Shown in pieces: positions 9,002 to 18,416 of a DNA stretch of 64,000 bases (positions within the stretch are counted from its first letter, which is position 1; every line of letters starts with the position of its first letter). Position numbers and translations under genes: made by a program. Below the pieces are notes generated by a model, which did not search any database, had not been told where the DNA came from, and saw only the letters and a program-made list of their open reading frames with translations. The DNA comes from Marinilabiliaceae bacterium (GTDB lineage: Bacteria; Bacteroidota; Bacteroidia; Bacteroidales; Marinilabiliaceae). Location of the stretch: assembly GCA_016933045.1 (NCBI GenBank), contig JAFGBR010000050.1, forward strand, positions 417,782 to 481,781, given 5' to 3'.

Positions 9002-9798
9002 TTGAAGGACACCTGGAAAAAATGAAAACATCGCTTATAGATGGAAAAGTAAATTATCAACTTCCCCTAGAAAACAACTTTATTGCCTTAAACCCTATCA
9101 TCGGCCAATCTATAAAAATATCATACCGGGGAAAAATTCATTGCATGAATTGTGGAAAAGAAACTAAAACATCTTTTGGACAAGGATATTGCTTCCAATG
9201 TTTTTCAACAATTCCTGAAACTGATGAATGTGTTCTTAATCCAGAAAAATGCAAAGCTCATTTAGGAATATCACGCGACATGGAATGGTCAAAAACCCAT
9301 TGCTTAACCGATCATATTGTTTATCTCGCTTATACAGGAAACCTTAAGGTTGGTGTAACCCGTCATTCTCAAATTCCTACCCGATGGATAGATCAGGGTG
9401 CAATACAGGCAATTCAACTAGCCAAAACACCAAACAGACACATTGCAGGTTTAATTGAAGTATTTCTAAAAAGTCATTTCGCCGATAAAACATCGTGGCA
9501 ACAAATGCTTAAAATGAAACCTTCATTTTTACCTGTAAATCTTATTTATGAAAAAGAAAAAGCAATTGGTTTAATGCCATCAGCACTTAAACAATTTGTT
9601 AACGATAATAATGACATTTTAAATATTCAATATCCTTTGCTCCAAATTCCCGATTCGATAACATCAAGTAACTTTAATAAAACAAATTCAATAGCTGGAA
9701 AACTAACCGGTATTAAAGGACAATATTTAATTTTCGACAATAAAAATGTTATCAATATTAGATCGCACAGAGGATACCTGGTGTCAATAGAAATATAA
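8998..9798 (+). CDS. DUF2797 family protein with zinc-ribbon-like cysteines
   Basis: This 266-residue protein matches the DUF2797 family. It has a four-cysteine cluster at about residues 50-73 (CMNCGK and GYCFQCF) that probably binds zinc, followed by the conserved segment with C-x5-CKAHLG, RDMEW, and HIVYLAYTGNLKVGVTR. The YLAYTGNLKVGVTR region resembles a GIY-YIG-like core (Y-x2-Y-T...K-G-T) with the nuclease residues only partly recognisable. Function is not established. It starts in a 4-base ATGA overlap with the U32 gene, implying coupled translation and a shared process, perhaps RNA modification. It is soluble, with no signal peptide. The following 185 bases to the convergent GH65 gene contain no recognisable element. 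Confidence 0.85.
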   Translation: MIEGHLEKMKTSLIDGKVNYQLPLENNFIALNPIIGQSIKISYRGKIHCMNCGKETKTSFGQGYCFQCFSTIPETDECVLNPEKCKAHLGISRDMEWSKTHCLTDHIVYLAYTGNLKVGVTRHSQIPTRWIDQGAIQAIQLAKTPNRHIAGLIEVFLKSHFADKTSWQQMLKMKPSFLPVNLIYEKEKAIGLMPSALKQFVNDNNDILNIQYPLLQIPDSITSSNFNKTNSIAGKLTGIKGQYLIFDNKNVINIRSHRGYLVSIEI

Positions 9799-9983
9799 TT
9801 ATCATTTAACACCGTAATTTGTAAATAGTAACATTTCAAATCCCTAGTTATGTTTTCTATTTCAATTTGGATAACTCAAAAAAAGAAAACTCATTAGATC
9901 TTACTTGCTTCAATTCATAATATTATAATCAAATATCATTTAGAATACTACAAATCATAATTTTTTATATCTCAATATAAATA

Positions 9984-12293
9984 TCACTTCTCTACAACTA
10001 AAGTATCATTCGACTTAAGTAAAAATGTCTTGCCATATATATTCAAATATAATTGAGAGGAGCTTAATGATGTAATTACAACAGACTGCTTTGTTACTTT
10101 TACGTCAATATTTTTCCCCTGAAACTGCATTTTAAACGAATAGAGACTCCACTTATCAGGAATAATAGGATTCAGGCTAAGTTTTCCATCATAAACCCGT
10201 TTCCCCCCAAAACCTTCAACTATTGACATCCAAGTACCTGCCATACTTGTAATATGTAAACCTTCATGTACCTCATTATTGTAATCGTCGAGGTCAAGTC
10301 TTGAGGTTCTTAAGTAAAGTTTGTATGCCTTTTGAGTATCTCCTATTTTTGATGCAAGAATACTATGTACACAAGGCGATAATGAAGACTCATGAACAGT
10401 GCGTGGCTCATAAAAATTGAAATGCTTCTTTATTGTATCATTATCAAACTCATTCTCAAACAAATAAAAGCCTTGCAGTGTATCTGCCTGTTTAATGAAA
10501 CAGGAACGCAGAATACGATCCCATGACCAATGTTGGTTAATGGGACGTTGCGATAAATCAATATCAGATGCCATAAGCTGTTCCTTATCCATAAAGCCAT
10601 CTTGTTGTAAAAACACATTCAGCTTTTCATTAAACGGAAAATGCATTTTATCGATGATCTGATTCCAGCGTGTTGTTTCAACCTCGTAATCAAAAGTAAT
10701 CTTCTCTGCCAACGAATCATACTTGGTTTTATTCAGTTGTTTTACTTTTTTAATGGACTCAAGTGTAAATTTTAAACACCAGGTAGCAATCTTATTGGTG
10801 TACCAGTTATTGTTCACATTATTCTCGTACTCATTGGGGCCTGTAACACCAAGCATCACAAACTTCTGTTTTTCACCCGACCAAGTAATTCGCTGACTCC
10901 AAAAACGGGCAATTCCAATTAAAACTTCTAAGCCATAGTCAACCAGATATTGCTCATCGCCGGTATGGCGTATATAGTTATGAATAGCAAATGCAATGGC
11001 TCCATTCCGGTGTATCTCTTCAAAGGTAATCTCCCATTCGTTATGGCATTCCTCACCATTAATAGTAACCATAGGGTACAATGCGGCTCCATCTTTAAAC
11101 CCAAGTTTTTGTGCATTCTCAATTGCTTTTTGCAAATGTTTATACCGATAAATCAGCAACTGTTTAGTTACATTAGATGGGGCTGTCGATAAAAAAAAAG
11201 GAATACAATATGCCTCTGTATCCCAGTAGGTAACGCCACCATATTTTTCACCGGTAAATCCTTTTGGTCCAACGTTTAACCGGTCGTCATCACCGGTGTA
11301 AGTTTGGTTCAATTGAAATATGTTAAAACGAATCCCCTGTTGAGCTTCAATATCTCCTTCGATTTGAATGTCGCTTGTTTCCCATTTTTTTTTCCATACA
11401 TTTTTATGAGCTTCCAACAGATGGTCAAAACCTTTGGATAGAGCAATTCCAGATTGTTTTTTAGCCTCTTTTATTAACTCTTGATTCTTATAATTTAAGT
11501 TACTGCAAACTCCAACATATTTATAAATTGTTGCTGTTTGAGCCTTATTTACAGGCAGGATTGCCTTGTTTCCGCTCAGAGTTGAAGTTGAGATCAATTC
11601 AGGTTTGGCTATAACATTGGCATTGTCAATTTGAAGGCTGTAAAGCATGTGAAATGCGACCCGAAAATCTAACTTTTTTGTTTGAGTTAGTAATTCAGCT
11701 TCTCCATTATTTGAATTTGATTCTAAAATATTCCAGAATTTCTCATCATAATTCGAATCTTCATTTTCAACGTCTCCATCCAAATAGGGGAAAAAACTTA
11801 TTTTCCCTGAAAAATTAACGGGTGAAACACTGTATTTGATAACTCCAATTTCATTATCGGCCATGCTTACAAACCTTATTGATTCAATTTGAAGTTTATT
11901 ACCGGATGGTAATGTAACAGTGAATTTACGTGTTAATGTTCCTACTTTCATATTAAGAATTCGAACGAAATCATCAACCTGACAATGATTGAGGTCGAGC
12001 TCTTCATCATTGGCAAAAACGCGAATTCCTATCCAGTTAGCTGAATTGATGATTTTTGCGAAGTATTCGGGATAGCCATTCTTCCACCAGCCAACTCTTG
12101 TTTTATCAGGAAAATAAACTCCGGCAACATAGCTTCCCTGAAGTGACGAACCAGAATAAGTCTCCTCAAAATTAGCACGTTGTCCCATTTTGCCATTGCC
12201 AATACTAAATATACTTTCAGAAGAACGTTGATTCTCAGGATTAAATCCTTCTTCTATTATGCTCCATTCATCTGCTTTTAAATGCTTCCTCAT
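9984..12293 (-). CDS. GH65 disaccharide phosphorylase (maltose/kojibiose/trehalose type)
   Basis: This 769-residue protein is the normal size for glycoside hydrolase family 65. The N-terminal beta-sandwich starts ADEWSIIEEGFNPENQRSSES. The (alpha/alpha)6 catalytic domain contains WDTEAYCIPF and the segment HNEWEITFEEIHRNGAIA, which houses the catalytic general acid Glu. The C-terminal domain ends with GKTFLLKSNDTLVVEK. These enzymes split an alpha-linked glucose disaccharide with phosphate, releasing beta-glucose 1-phosphate. The upstream gene in the same operon, 23 bases away, encodes beta-phosphoglucomutase, which turns that product into glucose 6-phosphate. Linkage specificity (maltose, kojibiose, trehalose, nigerose) cannot be settled by reading. 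The absence of a signal peptide places it in the cytoplasm. Confidence 0.92.
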   Translation of the reverse strand: MRKHLKADEWSIIEEGFNPENQRSSESIFSIGNGKMGQRANFEETYSGSSLQGSYVAGVYFPDKTRVGWWKNGYPEYFAKIINSANWIGIRVFANDEELDLNHCQVDDFVRILNMKVGTLTRKFTVTLPSGNKLQIESIRFVSMADNEIGVIKYSVSPVNFSGKISFFPYLDGDVENEDSNYDEKFWNILESNSNNGEAELLTQTKKLDFRVAFHMLYSLQIDNANVIAKPELISTSTLSGNKAILPVNKAQTATIYKYVGVCSNLNYKNQELIKEAKKQSGIALSKGFDHLLEAHKNVWKKKWETSDIQIEGDIEAQQGIRFNIFQLNQTYTGDDDRLNVGPKGFTGEKYGGVTYWDTEAYCIPFFLSTAPSNVTKQLLIYRYKHLQKAIENAQKLGFKDGAALYPMVTINGEECHNEWEITFEEIHRNGAIAFAIHNYIRHTGDEQYLVDYGLEVLIGIARFWSQRITWSGEKQKFVMLGVTGPNEYENNVNNNWYTNKIATWCLKFTLESIKKVKQLNKTKYDSLAEKITFDYEVETTRWNQIIDKMHFPFNEKLNVFLQQDGFMDKEQLMASDIDLSQRPINQHWSWDRILRSCFIKQADTLQGFYLFENEFDNDTIKKHFNFYEPRTVHESSLSPCVHSILASKIGDTQKAYKLYLRTSRLDLDDYNNEVHEGLHITSMAGTWMSIVEGFGGKRVYDGKLSLNPIIPDKWSLYSFKMQFQGKNIDVKVTKQSVVITSLSSSQLYLNIYGKTFLLKSNDTLVVEK

Positions 12294-12316
12294 ATAACCA
12301 GAATATATTTAGATAA

Positions 12317-12967
12317 TTATAATGCCATTAGTTTGTTAAGATTCATTTGATGTAAACCATCAATTACTATATTGGCTTTTGATAATGTTTCAGGCGACCC
12401 AATACCAACACATTTCATATTTGCTGACAATGCAGCTTCAACACCGGCTTCAGCATCTTCAAATACAACACACAATTCATAAGGAATATCGAGTTCATCA
12501 GCCCCTTTTATAAAAACTTCGGGATCGGGTTTGGCTTTGGTAACTTTGTTGCCATCAATAATTACATCAAAAAGTGCTGTTAAATTCAAACGTTTTAAAA
12601 TAGCTGGGGCATTTTTACTAGCCGAACCTAAGGCGGTTTTTATTCCTGCATTGCGAACCGCTAAAAGAAACTCTTTTGCACCGGGCAGTATTTCATCGGG
12701 TTGCATTTGACTCACCATTTCAATATATCGTTGATTTTTTTTTGTAGCATATTTTTCTCTTTCCTGTTTGGTTAACTTAATGCCTCCTATTTCCAAAAGA
12801 ATGTCAAGTGAAGCCATTCTACTGATTCCTTTTAACCGCTCATTTTGTGTTTCAGAAAAATCAAAAGCCAACTCATTGGCCAATTCCTTCCATGCGAGGT
12901 AGTGATATTTAGCAGTATCAACAATTACTCCATCGAGATCAAAAATGCAGGCTTTAATTTTGGTCAT
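12317..12967 (-). CDS. pgmB: beta-phosphoglucomutase
   Basis: This 216-residue HAD-superfamily enzyme is the typical beta-PGM size. The nucleophile motif is FDLDGVIVDTAKYHYLAW (residues 9-26), where the first Asp is phosphorylated and the second is the acid/base. The cap region has RLKGISRMASLDILLE, characteristic of beta-PGM. The motif with the phosphate-binding Ser is ALGSASKNA, and the metal-binding end is VFEDAEAGVEAA. It interconverts beta-glucose 1-phosphate and glucose 6-phosphate. As first gene of a two-gene operon with the GH65 phosphorylase it completes a cytosolic disaccharide phosphorolysis route. No dedicated transporter or regulator is adjacent, unlike many maltose operons. Confidence 0.95.
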   Translation of the reverse strand: MTKIKACIFDLDGVIVDTAKYHYLAWKELANELAFDFSETQNERLKGISRMASLDILLEIGGIKLTKQEREKYATKKNQRYIEMVSQMQPDEILPGAKEFLLAVRNAGIKTALGSASKNAPAILKRLNLTALFDVIIDGNKVTKAKPDPEVFIKGADELDIPYELCVVFEDAEAGVEAALSANMKCVGIGSPETLSKANIVIDGLHQMNLNKLMAL

Positions 12968-13135
12968 AACTAAGCGATATGTTTGATAGATGAAAAAGCA
13001 AGATATATTAAATAATGATCTGCTTCAAGTCATATAGTGTTAATTCTGTTGAGAATAGTAATAATGTGTGTATAGGCCAGAAATAGGAATTGTGCATTTA
13101 AATATCAAAATTGTTTTCAAAGATTTTAAAAAAAA

Positions 13136-14047
13136 TCATCTCCCACCGGTAATAATAGTAAGCCAACTCCATTTTTTCGAAATCAGGAACAAACAATAAA
13201 TAATAAAAATTGCAATAAGTATTTGAAGTGCAATTAAAACAACCCAATTATGAATAAACAAAGCAAGCACTGGAAACGATACAACCATAATAGGAGAATG
13301 ATATAAATGCAGCAAGTATGAATATCTGCCAGTTTTATAAATAGGAATCTTTAAATCAATAAATATCAAAAAAACAATAAATGCCATTGGATACTTAAGG
13401 TAATAACCATTTAAAAATGCTGTTACAAAAGCCATAACAACAACTGCTAATAAAACAATAGTTTTGTTTGTACGCTTTTCGAAATATGCATATAAACCTC
13501 CTAAAGCAAAAAGCAAAACAATATCAAACCGAATAAACAGTTTGCCCCATATAAGGTAAGGAATCAAAATAAACAAAGTATAAAAGTTTTTTCGTGTTAT
13601 TAATTCAATTAACACAAATACCATAAAAATATCTCTTACAAAATATGTTGGTGGGTTAATAGGTGGGCTATTTAAAGACAAAAAACCTTCAGTAAATAAA
13701 TCCCATCCATAAGAAAGCCTGTTTAAAGCATTATATCCGAACACATAATTAGCTATTAGTGTTAATCCAATTACCAAAAAATTGGCAATTAAAAATGGAA
13801 CAGCCAGACTCTTAACCTTTTTTATTAACAAACCTCTCGATTGCCTTGAAACGCTGTAATATAAATAACCCGAAATAACTGAAAGCACAGTTGTTCCATA
13901 AGTTGGCAATATTACAACCATAAAATAAATTGACCCTTCAGTTAATTCATGACGAACATGAGTAAACGATATTAAAATAACAGCTATAATTCTTATTAAT
14001 TCAATGCCGGGTTTCATTTTTTTAATTGGAGTTAAAAAACACCTCAA
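13136..14047 (-). CDS. Acyltransferase family 3 membrane protein
   Basis: This 303-residue polytopic protein has about nine or ten hydrophobic segments. It begins with the acyltransferase-3 signature: a short cytoplasmic lead (KPGIELIRIIAVILISFTH) with the conserved Arg and His placed at the start and end of the first helix. Members transfer acetyl or other acyl groups to surface glycans, lipopolysaccharide or lipids. The acceptor here is unknown. It is the last gene of a minus-strand run with the dGTPase (gap of three bases), probably co-transcribed but without an obvious functional link. The start could be the first Met or the Met about ten codons in (MKPGIEL), which gives a cleaner N-terminus. 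Confidence 0.82.
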   Translation of the reverse strand: MRCFLTPIKKMKPGIELIRIIAVILISFTHVRHELTEGSIYFMVVILPTYGTTVLSVISGYLYYSVSRQSRGLLIKKVKSLAVPFLIANFLVIGLTLIANYVFGYNALNRLSYGWDLFTEGFLSLNSPPINPPTYFVRDIFMVFVLIELITRKNFYTLFILIPYLIWGKLFIRFDIVLLFALGGLYAYFEKRTNKTIVLLAVVVMAFVTAFLNGYYLKYPMAFIVFLIFIDLKIPIYKTGRYSYLLHLYHSPIMVVSFPVLALFIHNWVVLIALQILIAIFIIYCLFLISKKWSWLTIITGGR

Positions 14048-14050
14048 TAG

Positions 14051-15421
14051 TTAAAATCCATTAATACTTAGTCCCATACCTTTTATTTTTCTGAATAATT
14101 CCAAAGCATAAACATCAGTCATACCCGAAACAAAATCGAGTACTGTTTGTATTTTTTTGTAAACCGATGCCTCCTCAGTTACCTGAAACTGTTCGGGAAT
14201 AAAAGGCAATAATAGTTTTGAATAGTATAACTTTGGATTTAAAACAGCTTTTATAAACTCATCCAACAAAACTCCTAAAATTTTAAAACCGGCAATTTCA
14301 ATCTCAACTACACTCTGATGTCTATATATACGTTTTATAGCTGTATTCTGACAAACAACCATTGCTTTACCTAACAAACCGGGCAAATGATCAACAAGTG
14401 CTCCTTCGAAAGTACCATCTAAGATATTTTTTCTATTACTCCAAAAAATATCAGTACAAGCCTGAACTAATTTTCCAATAACAATAGCACGCAGATAAGT
14501 AATTTGCTCATTAGTATCGGTCACTTCAGTAAAAACCTCGTATATTTTTTTAAGTAATGATAAATCATTTTCCGAATCGAAAAATGATAGCAACAAAGCT
14601 TTTGTCTCGTCAGTCGATAAAATTTTTAGCTTATGAGCATCTTCTATGTCCATAAACTGGTAACAAATATCGTCGGCCGCTTCTACCAGGTAAACCAATG
14701 GATGACGAGAATAAACCCCCTGCTCCAATTCTATCAATCCAAGCTCTTTTACTATTTTTTTAAACGTTATCTCTTCCGATTGAAAATAGCCATATTTCTT
14801 CTTTCCTTTACTACTTGATGAGTATGGATATTTGAGAATAGAAGCAACGGTTGAATATGTAAGAGCAAACCCTCCTGTCCTACGACCATGAAATTTTGTA
14901 GTTAAAATTCTAAAAGCATTAGCATTACCCTCAAAATTAATCAAATCGTTCCATTGCGCGTCTGTAACCGCTCCTTTATACGATGATCCATAACCATTTG
15001 AAAAGTAATGCGAAATAGCTTTTTCACCACTATGACCAAAAGGTGGATTACCTAAATCGTGAGCCAAACATGCTGCTGCAACAACCGAACCTATTTCGTA
15101 AACAAGATCGGTTTCTGCAATTTTGTTTTCAACTAAAAGTCGCGAAATATTATTCCCCAACGATCGTCCAACACTGGAAACTTCGAGGCTATGAGTTAAC
15201 CGGTTGTGAACAAAAATACTTCCCGGCAATGGAAACACTTGTGTTTTATCTTGTAATCGTCGAAAAGGAGAAGAAAAAATCAATCGGTCAAAATCGCGTT
15301 GAAACTGGGTACGATCACCACTCTTTTCAACCGTCAAATTTTCCTGCCCTGTACGCTTTGCAGTTAATAACTGTTCCCAGTTCATCATTGACTTATTCCG
15401 ATTTTCATTCATCCTTATCAA
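14051..15421 (-). CDS. dgt: Deoxyguanosinetriphosphate triphosphohydrolase
   Basis: This 456-residue dNTPase of the HD superfamily begins with the family signature: an RTQFQRDFDRLIFSSPFRRLQDKTQV stretch split around residues 37-62, then the first metal His in RLTHSLEV. The HD pair is in AHDLGNPPFGHSGE and the last metal Asp in EAADDICY. The enzyme hydrolyses dGTP (or dNTPs) to the nucleoside and tripolyphosphate, controlling dNTP pools. It lies in a minus-strand operon between the YgjP-like protease gene and the acyltransferase. The annotated start gives MIRMNENRNKSMMNWEQLL; the internal Met residues at 4, 12 and 13 are alternatives. Length and motif set are complete. Confidence 0.94.
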   Translation of the reverse strand: MIRMNENRNKSMMNWEQLLTAKRTGQENLTVEKSGDRTQFQRDFDRLIFSSPFRRLQDKTQVFPLPGSIFVHNRLTHSLEVSSVGRSLGNNISRLLVENKIAETDLVYEIGSVVAAACLAHDLGNPPFGHSGEKAISHYFSNGYGSSYKGAVTDAQWNDLINFEGNANAFRILTTKFHGRRTGGFALTYSTVASILKYPYSSSSKGKKKYGYFQSEEITFKKIVKELGLIELEQGVYSRHPLVYLVEAADDICYQFMDIEDAHKLKILSTDETKALLLSFFDSENDLSLLKKIYEVFTEVTDTNEQITYLRAIVIGKLVQACTDIFWSNRKNILDGTFEGALVDHLPGLLGKAMVVCQNTAIKRIYRHQSVVEIEIAGFKILGVLLDEFIKAVLNPKLYYSKLLLPFIPEQFQVTEEASVYKKIQTVLDFVSGMTDVYALELFRKIKGMGLSINGF

Positions 15422-15480
15422 TAATATTTAAATATTATATATGCCGTTCCTCTAAATAGAGCAACAAAATAAATACCTTT

Positions 15481-16227
15481 TTAATAAATAACAGTTCTGT
15501 ACTGCTTCATCTCATTCTCTAAATTCACGGCTCTTCCATTTGTAACATGGTTCATCAAATTCCAAAAACCACTACCATGATTTTTTTCCCTGGTATGACA
15601 AAGCTCGTGCAAAATAACATAATCAATCAAATGATCGGGTAAACGCATTAAATGTAAATTCAAATTTATATTATTTACGCTGGAACAAGACCCCCATCTG
15701 CTCTTTAAATTTTTTATAAATACCTGCTTAAATTTAAAACTATGTTTAAAAGCCAACTCTTTTAATCGCTCAGGTAAATATTTTTTTGCTTCAATACGCA
15801 ATGCTTCTACTATTCCATGCCTTATTGCTGATTGTATCGAACTAGTTTTCACATTCATATGTAAAGGATAATGCACATGAAGCATTCCATTGCTAAATTT
15901 TAAGTTCACATCATCCCTTTGTGCAGACTCAATACGAAGTGAAAATGTTCGGGTACTAAACAAAGTATTCTCATCAAAAATAGTCAACTCTTGCTCCTTC
16001 GATTTAATTTTTGTTAATGCCCTTTTCATCCAGTCGGAATTCGTTTTCATAAATTGGGCTACATGCATTGGAGCTGTACCGTGAGGTATACATACTTCTA
16101 TACCTTTAAACGGACGTACCCGAATTGTTAATCTACTCCACTTATTTGATGTTGATAATATAACAGGTCCAATACCCGATAACTCAACAACTTCATTTGA
16201 AACATTACTTTTCAAAACCTTTGCCAT
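15481..16227 (-). CDS. YgjP-type (DUF45) metallopeptidase
   Basis: This 248-residue protein has a C-terminal gluzincin-like zinc site: HELCHTREKNHGSGFW at about residues 203-218 supplies H-E-x-x-H plus a downstream His. The preceding segment KSRWGSCSSVNNINLNLHLM is the diagnostic YgjP/WLM-type strand-loop. No signal peptide or transmembrane segment is present, so it should be cytosolic. Substrates of this family are poorly defined; members occur near DNA-repair and restriction genes in other genomes, but here the neighbour is dgt. It is probably the first gene of the operon with dgt (59-base gap) and the acyltransferase, and is divergent from the export operon across 178 bases. Confidence 0.87.
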   Translation of the reverse strand: MAKVLKSNVSNEVVELSGIGPVILSTSNKWSRLTIRVRPFKGIEVCIPHGTAPMHVAQFMKTNSDWMKRALTKIKSKEQELTIFDENTLFSTRTFSLRIESAQRDDVNLKFSNGMLHVHYPLHMNVKTSSIQSAIRHGIVEALRIEAKKYLPERLKELAFKHSFKFKQVFIKNLKSRWGSCSSVNNINLNLHLMRLPDHLIDYVILHELCHTREKNHGSGFWNLMNHVTNGRAVNLENEMKQYRTVIY

Positions 16228-16405
16228 CTATTTTTCCCTGATATTCAAGCCAAAATACTTTACAAAGAAAAGAAACATCCCTATCTTTTCAATAATTTTT
16301 TATTGCTATTGTAACTAATTGTAATATATAGTCGTCGTAATAATTATTATAACTTAACAAATCATTTTATTTATATATTTTAAGCCAAGATAATACCAGG
16401 CAATT

Positions 16406-17128
16406 ATGGGTAAAAGCATCATTAAAGTAAACCAACTACACAAATCTTACCAAATGGGAACTAACTCGCTTCATGTTTTAAAAGGCATCGACATGGATAT
16501 AAGAGAGGGAGAGATGGTTTCTATTATGGGTTCATCGGGTAGCGGTAAATCTACATTATTAAATATAATAGGAATACTAGATAATTACGACAAGGGTGAA
16601 TACTACCTAAACGATATACTTATTCAAAAAATGAATGAAAAAAAGGCTGCTCAATTTCGAAACAAATACATCGGTTTTATCTTTCAGTCTTTCAACCTCA
16701 TCTCATTTAAAAATGCCATTGAAAATGTTGCATTACCACTATATTACCAGGGAGTACCACGTAAAAAAAGAAATCAAATGGCATTGGAATACCTCGACAG
16801 ACTAGGTTTAAAAGATTGGGCAGAACATACACCTGCCGAACTATCGGGCGGACAAAAACAACGCATCGCCATTGCACGTGCTCTCATATCAAAACCTAAA
16901 GTAATTTTAGCCGATGAACCTACAGGTGCACTTGATACTCAAACATCGTACGAGGTAATGGATATTCTTAAAGAAGTTAATAAAAGTGGTATCACAGTAA
17001 TTATTGTTACTCACGAACACGATATATCGGAGATGACACACCGGGTTATTAGACTTACCGATGGTTTAATAGGTTCCAACATTAAAAATGGAATACATCA
17101 GCCAACTATTACAATTACCAACAACTAA
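16406..17128 (+). CDS. ABC exporter ATPase, MacB/LolD-like
   Basis: This 240-residue ABC ATPase of the MacB/LolD/FtsE group has Walker A GSSGSGKST (about residue 43), Q-loop FIFQSFNLI, signature LSGGQKQR, Walker B VILADEPTGALD and switch His in VTHEH. It is followed within seven bases by the first of two FtsX/MacB-type permeases, then by an adaptor and an outer-membrane channel gene. Together they encode a tripartite efflux machine spanning both membranes. This class is mechanotransmissive, moving substrates from the periplasm outwards rather than across the inner membrane. The substrate could be a peptide, macrolide, siderophore or lipid. It is the first gene of the operon; no clear TAnnTTTG was found upstream. 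Confidence 0.94.
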   Translation: MGKSIIKVNQLHKSYQMGTNSLHVLKGIDMDIREGEMVSIMGSSGSGKSTLLNIIGILDNYDKGEYYLNDILIQKMNEKKAAQFRNKYIGFIFQSFNLISFKNAIENVALPLYYQGVPRKKRNQMALEYLDRLGLKDWAEHTPAELSGGQKQRIAIARALISKPKVILADEPTGALDTQTSYEVMDILKEVNKSGITVIIVTHEHDISEMTHRVIRLTDGLIGSNIKNGIHQPTITITNN

Positions 17129-17134
17129 TAAATT

Positions 17135-18385
17135 ATGATAGATTCCATTCAGGAAATTTTATCTACACTGAAAAAAAACAAGACCAGGGCAATAATGACC
17201 GGGTTTAGTATTGCATGGGGTATATTCATGCTAATACTTCTTTTAGGTTCGGGTAAAGGCTTACAAAATGGCATGGAAAATAATTTCCGATCTACATCGA
17301 AAAATGCACTTTGGATTTGGAGCCGCAGAACTCAGGTTGCCTACGATGGCATAAAGGCTGGTCGATACATAAAATTTACCGATGACGATATGAAAGCAAT
17401 ATCCGATAAATATAAGGAGGATATTGATAATTTTTCAGGTCGTTTTTTTCTTCGTGGAGATGCAGCTATTACTTATAACAACGAATATGGCGATTACTTT
17501 GTAGAAGGTGTATTACCCGAATTCAATAAAATTCAAATGTTTAAACAAATATCCGGTCGCTATATTAACGATCCTGATATTAATAAATTCCGAAAAGTTA
17601 TTGTTATCTCCTTACCTGTTGTGAAAAATCTTTTTAAAAAAGAAAACCCTATTGGCAAATACTTAAAAATTAACGGAATACCTTTTAAAGTAATAGGTAC
17701 TATCGAAGATTATGAAGACAAAGAACGAAAACGAGTGTACATACCGCTATCAACAGCAAAAAGAGTTTTCAACGGAGGTAATCGTTTAAGTGAAATGGCA
17801 ATTGCCACTAATGCACTATCTGTTGAAGAAAACAAAAGAATTGAAGAATCTGTTGTAAAAACTCTTTCCGATCGTCATCATATATCGCCCGACGATAAAC
17901 AAGCCATAGGAATATTCAATACACTTGAACACTTCAAACAGGCACAGGGAGTATTTGCTGGTATACGTATCTTCGTTTGGGTAATAGGTATTATGACAAT
18001 TATTGCCGGCATTGTTGGTGTAAGCAATATAATGATAATACTAGTAAAAGAACGAACAAAAGAAATTGGTATTCGAAAAGCTATTGGGGCTTCTCCCTGG
18101 TCTATCATCCGACTGATATTGTCCGAATCGACTTTCATAACCATTTTTGCAGGTTTTTTTGGTTTGGTTTGCGGAATGGCTCTTTTAGCTGGTGCTTCAG
18201 CTTTTATTCAACATATTGCATCGCAAAACCCTGAAATTGAAAGATCTTTCTATAACCCATCAGCCGACTTTGACGTGGCCTTTACTGCATTAATAGTTTT
18301 AGTTTTTGCCGGTATAATTGCCGGTTACATACCATCACAAAAAGCAGCTGCCATTAAACCTATTGAAGCTTTACATGATGAATAA
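17135..18385 (+). CDS. MacB-type ABC permease (first copy)
   Basis: This 416-residue permease has four membrane segments in the FtsX/MacB arrangement. One N-terminal helix (MTGFSIAWGIFMLILLLGSG) is followed by a large periplasmic MacB_PCD domain (about 45-270). Three C-terminal helices follow, with the cytoplasmic coupling segment VKERTKEIGIRKAIGASP at about 305. The last residues, IKPIEALHDE, match the usual C-terminal signature. It overlaps nothing and is seven bases after the ATPase gene. It is a clear paralogue of the next gene, suggesting the exporter is a heterodimer of two different permeases. Direction of transport is inferred from the family. Confidence 0.93.
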   Translation: MIDSIQEILSTLKKNKTRAIMTGFSIAWGIFMLILLLGSGKGLQNGMENNFRSTSKNALWIWSRRTQVAYDGIKAGRYIKFTDDDMKAISDKYKEDIDNFSGRFFLRGDAAITYNNEYGDYFVEGVLPEFNKIQMFKQISGRYINDPDINKFRKVIVISLPVVKNLFKKENPIGKYLKINGIPFKVIGTIEDYEDKERKRVYIPLSTAKRVFNGGNRLSEMAIATNALSVEENKRIEESVVKTLSDRHHISPDDKQAIGIFNTLEHFKQAQGVFAGIRIFVWVIGIMTIIAGIVGVSNIMIILVKERTKEIGIRKAIGASPWSIIRLILSESTFITIFAGFFGLVCGMALLAGASAFIQHIASQNPEIERSFYNPSADFDVAFTALIVLVFAGIIAGYIPSQKAAAIKPIEALHDE

Positions 18386-18416
18386 ATACATTTATTAACC
18401 CAATTATTAAAGTATT

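Noticed and set aside
15043..15459. 138-codon plus-strand frame
   Set aside because: Antisense to the conserved HD region of dgt.
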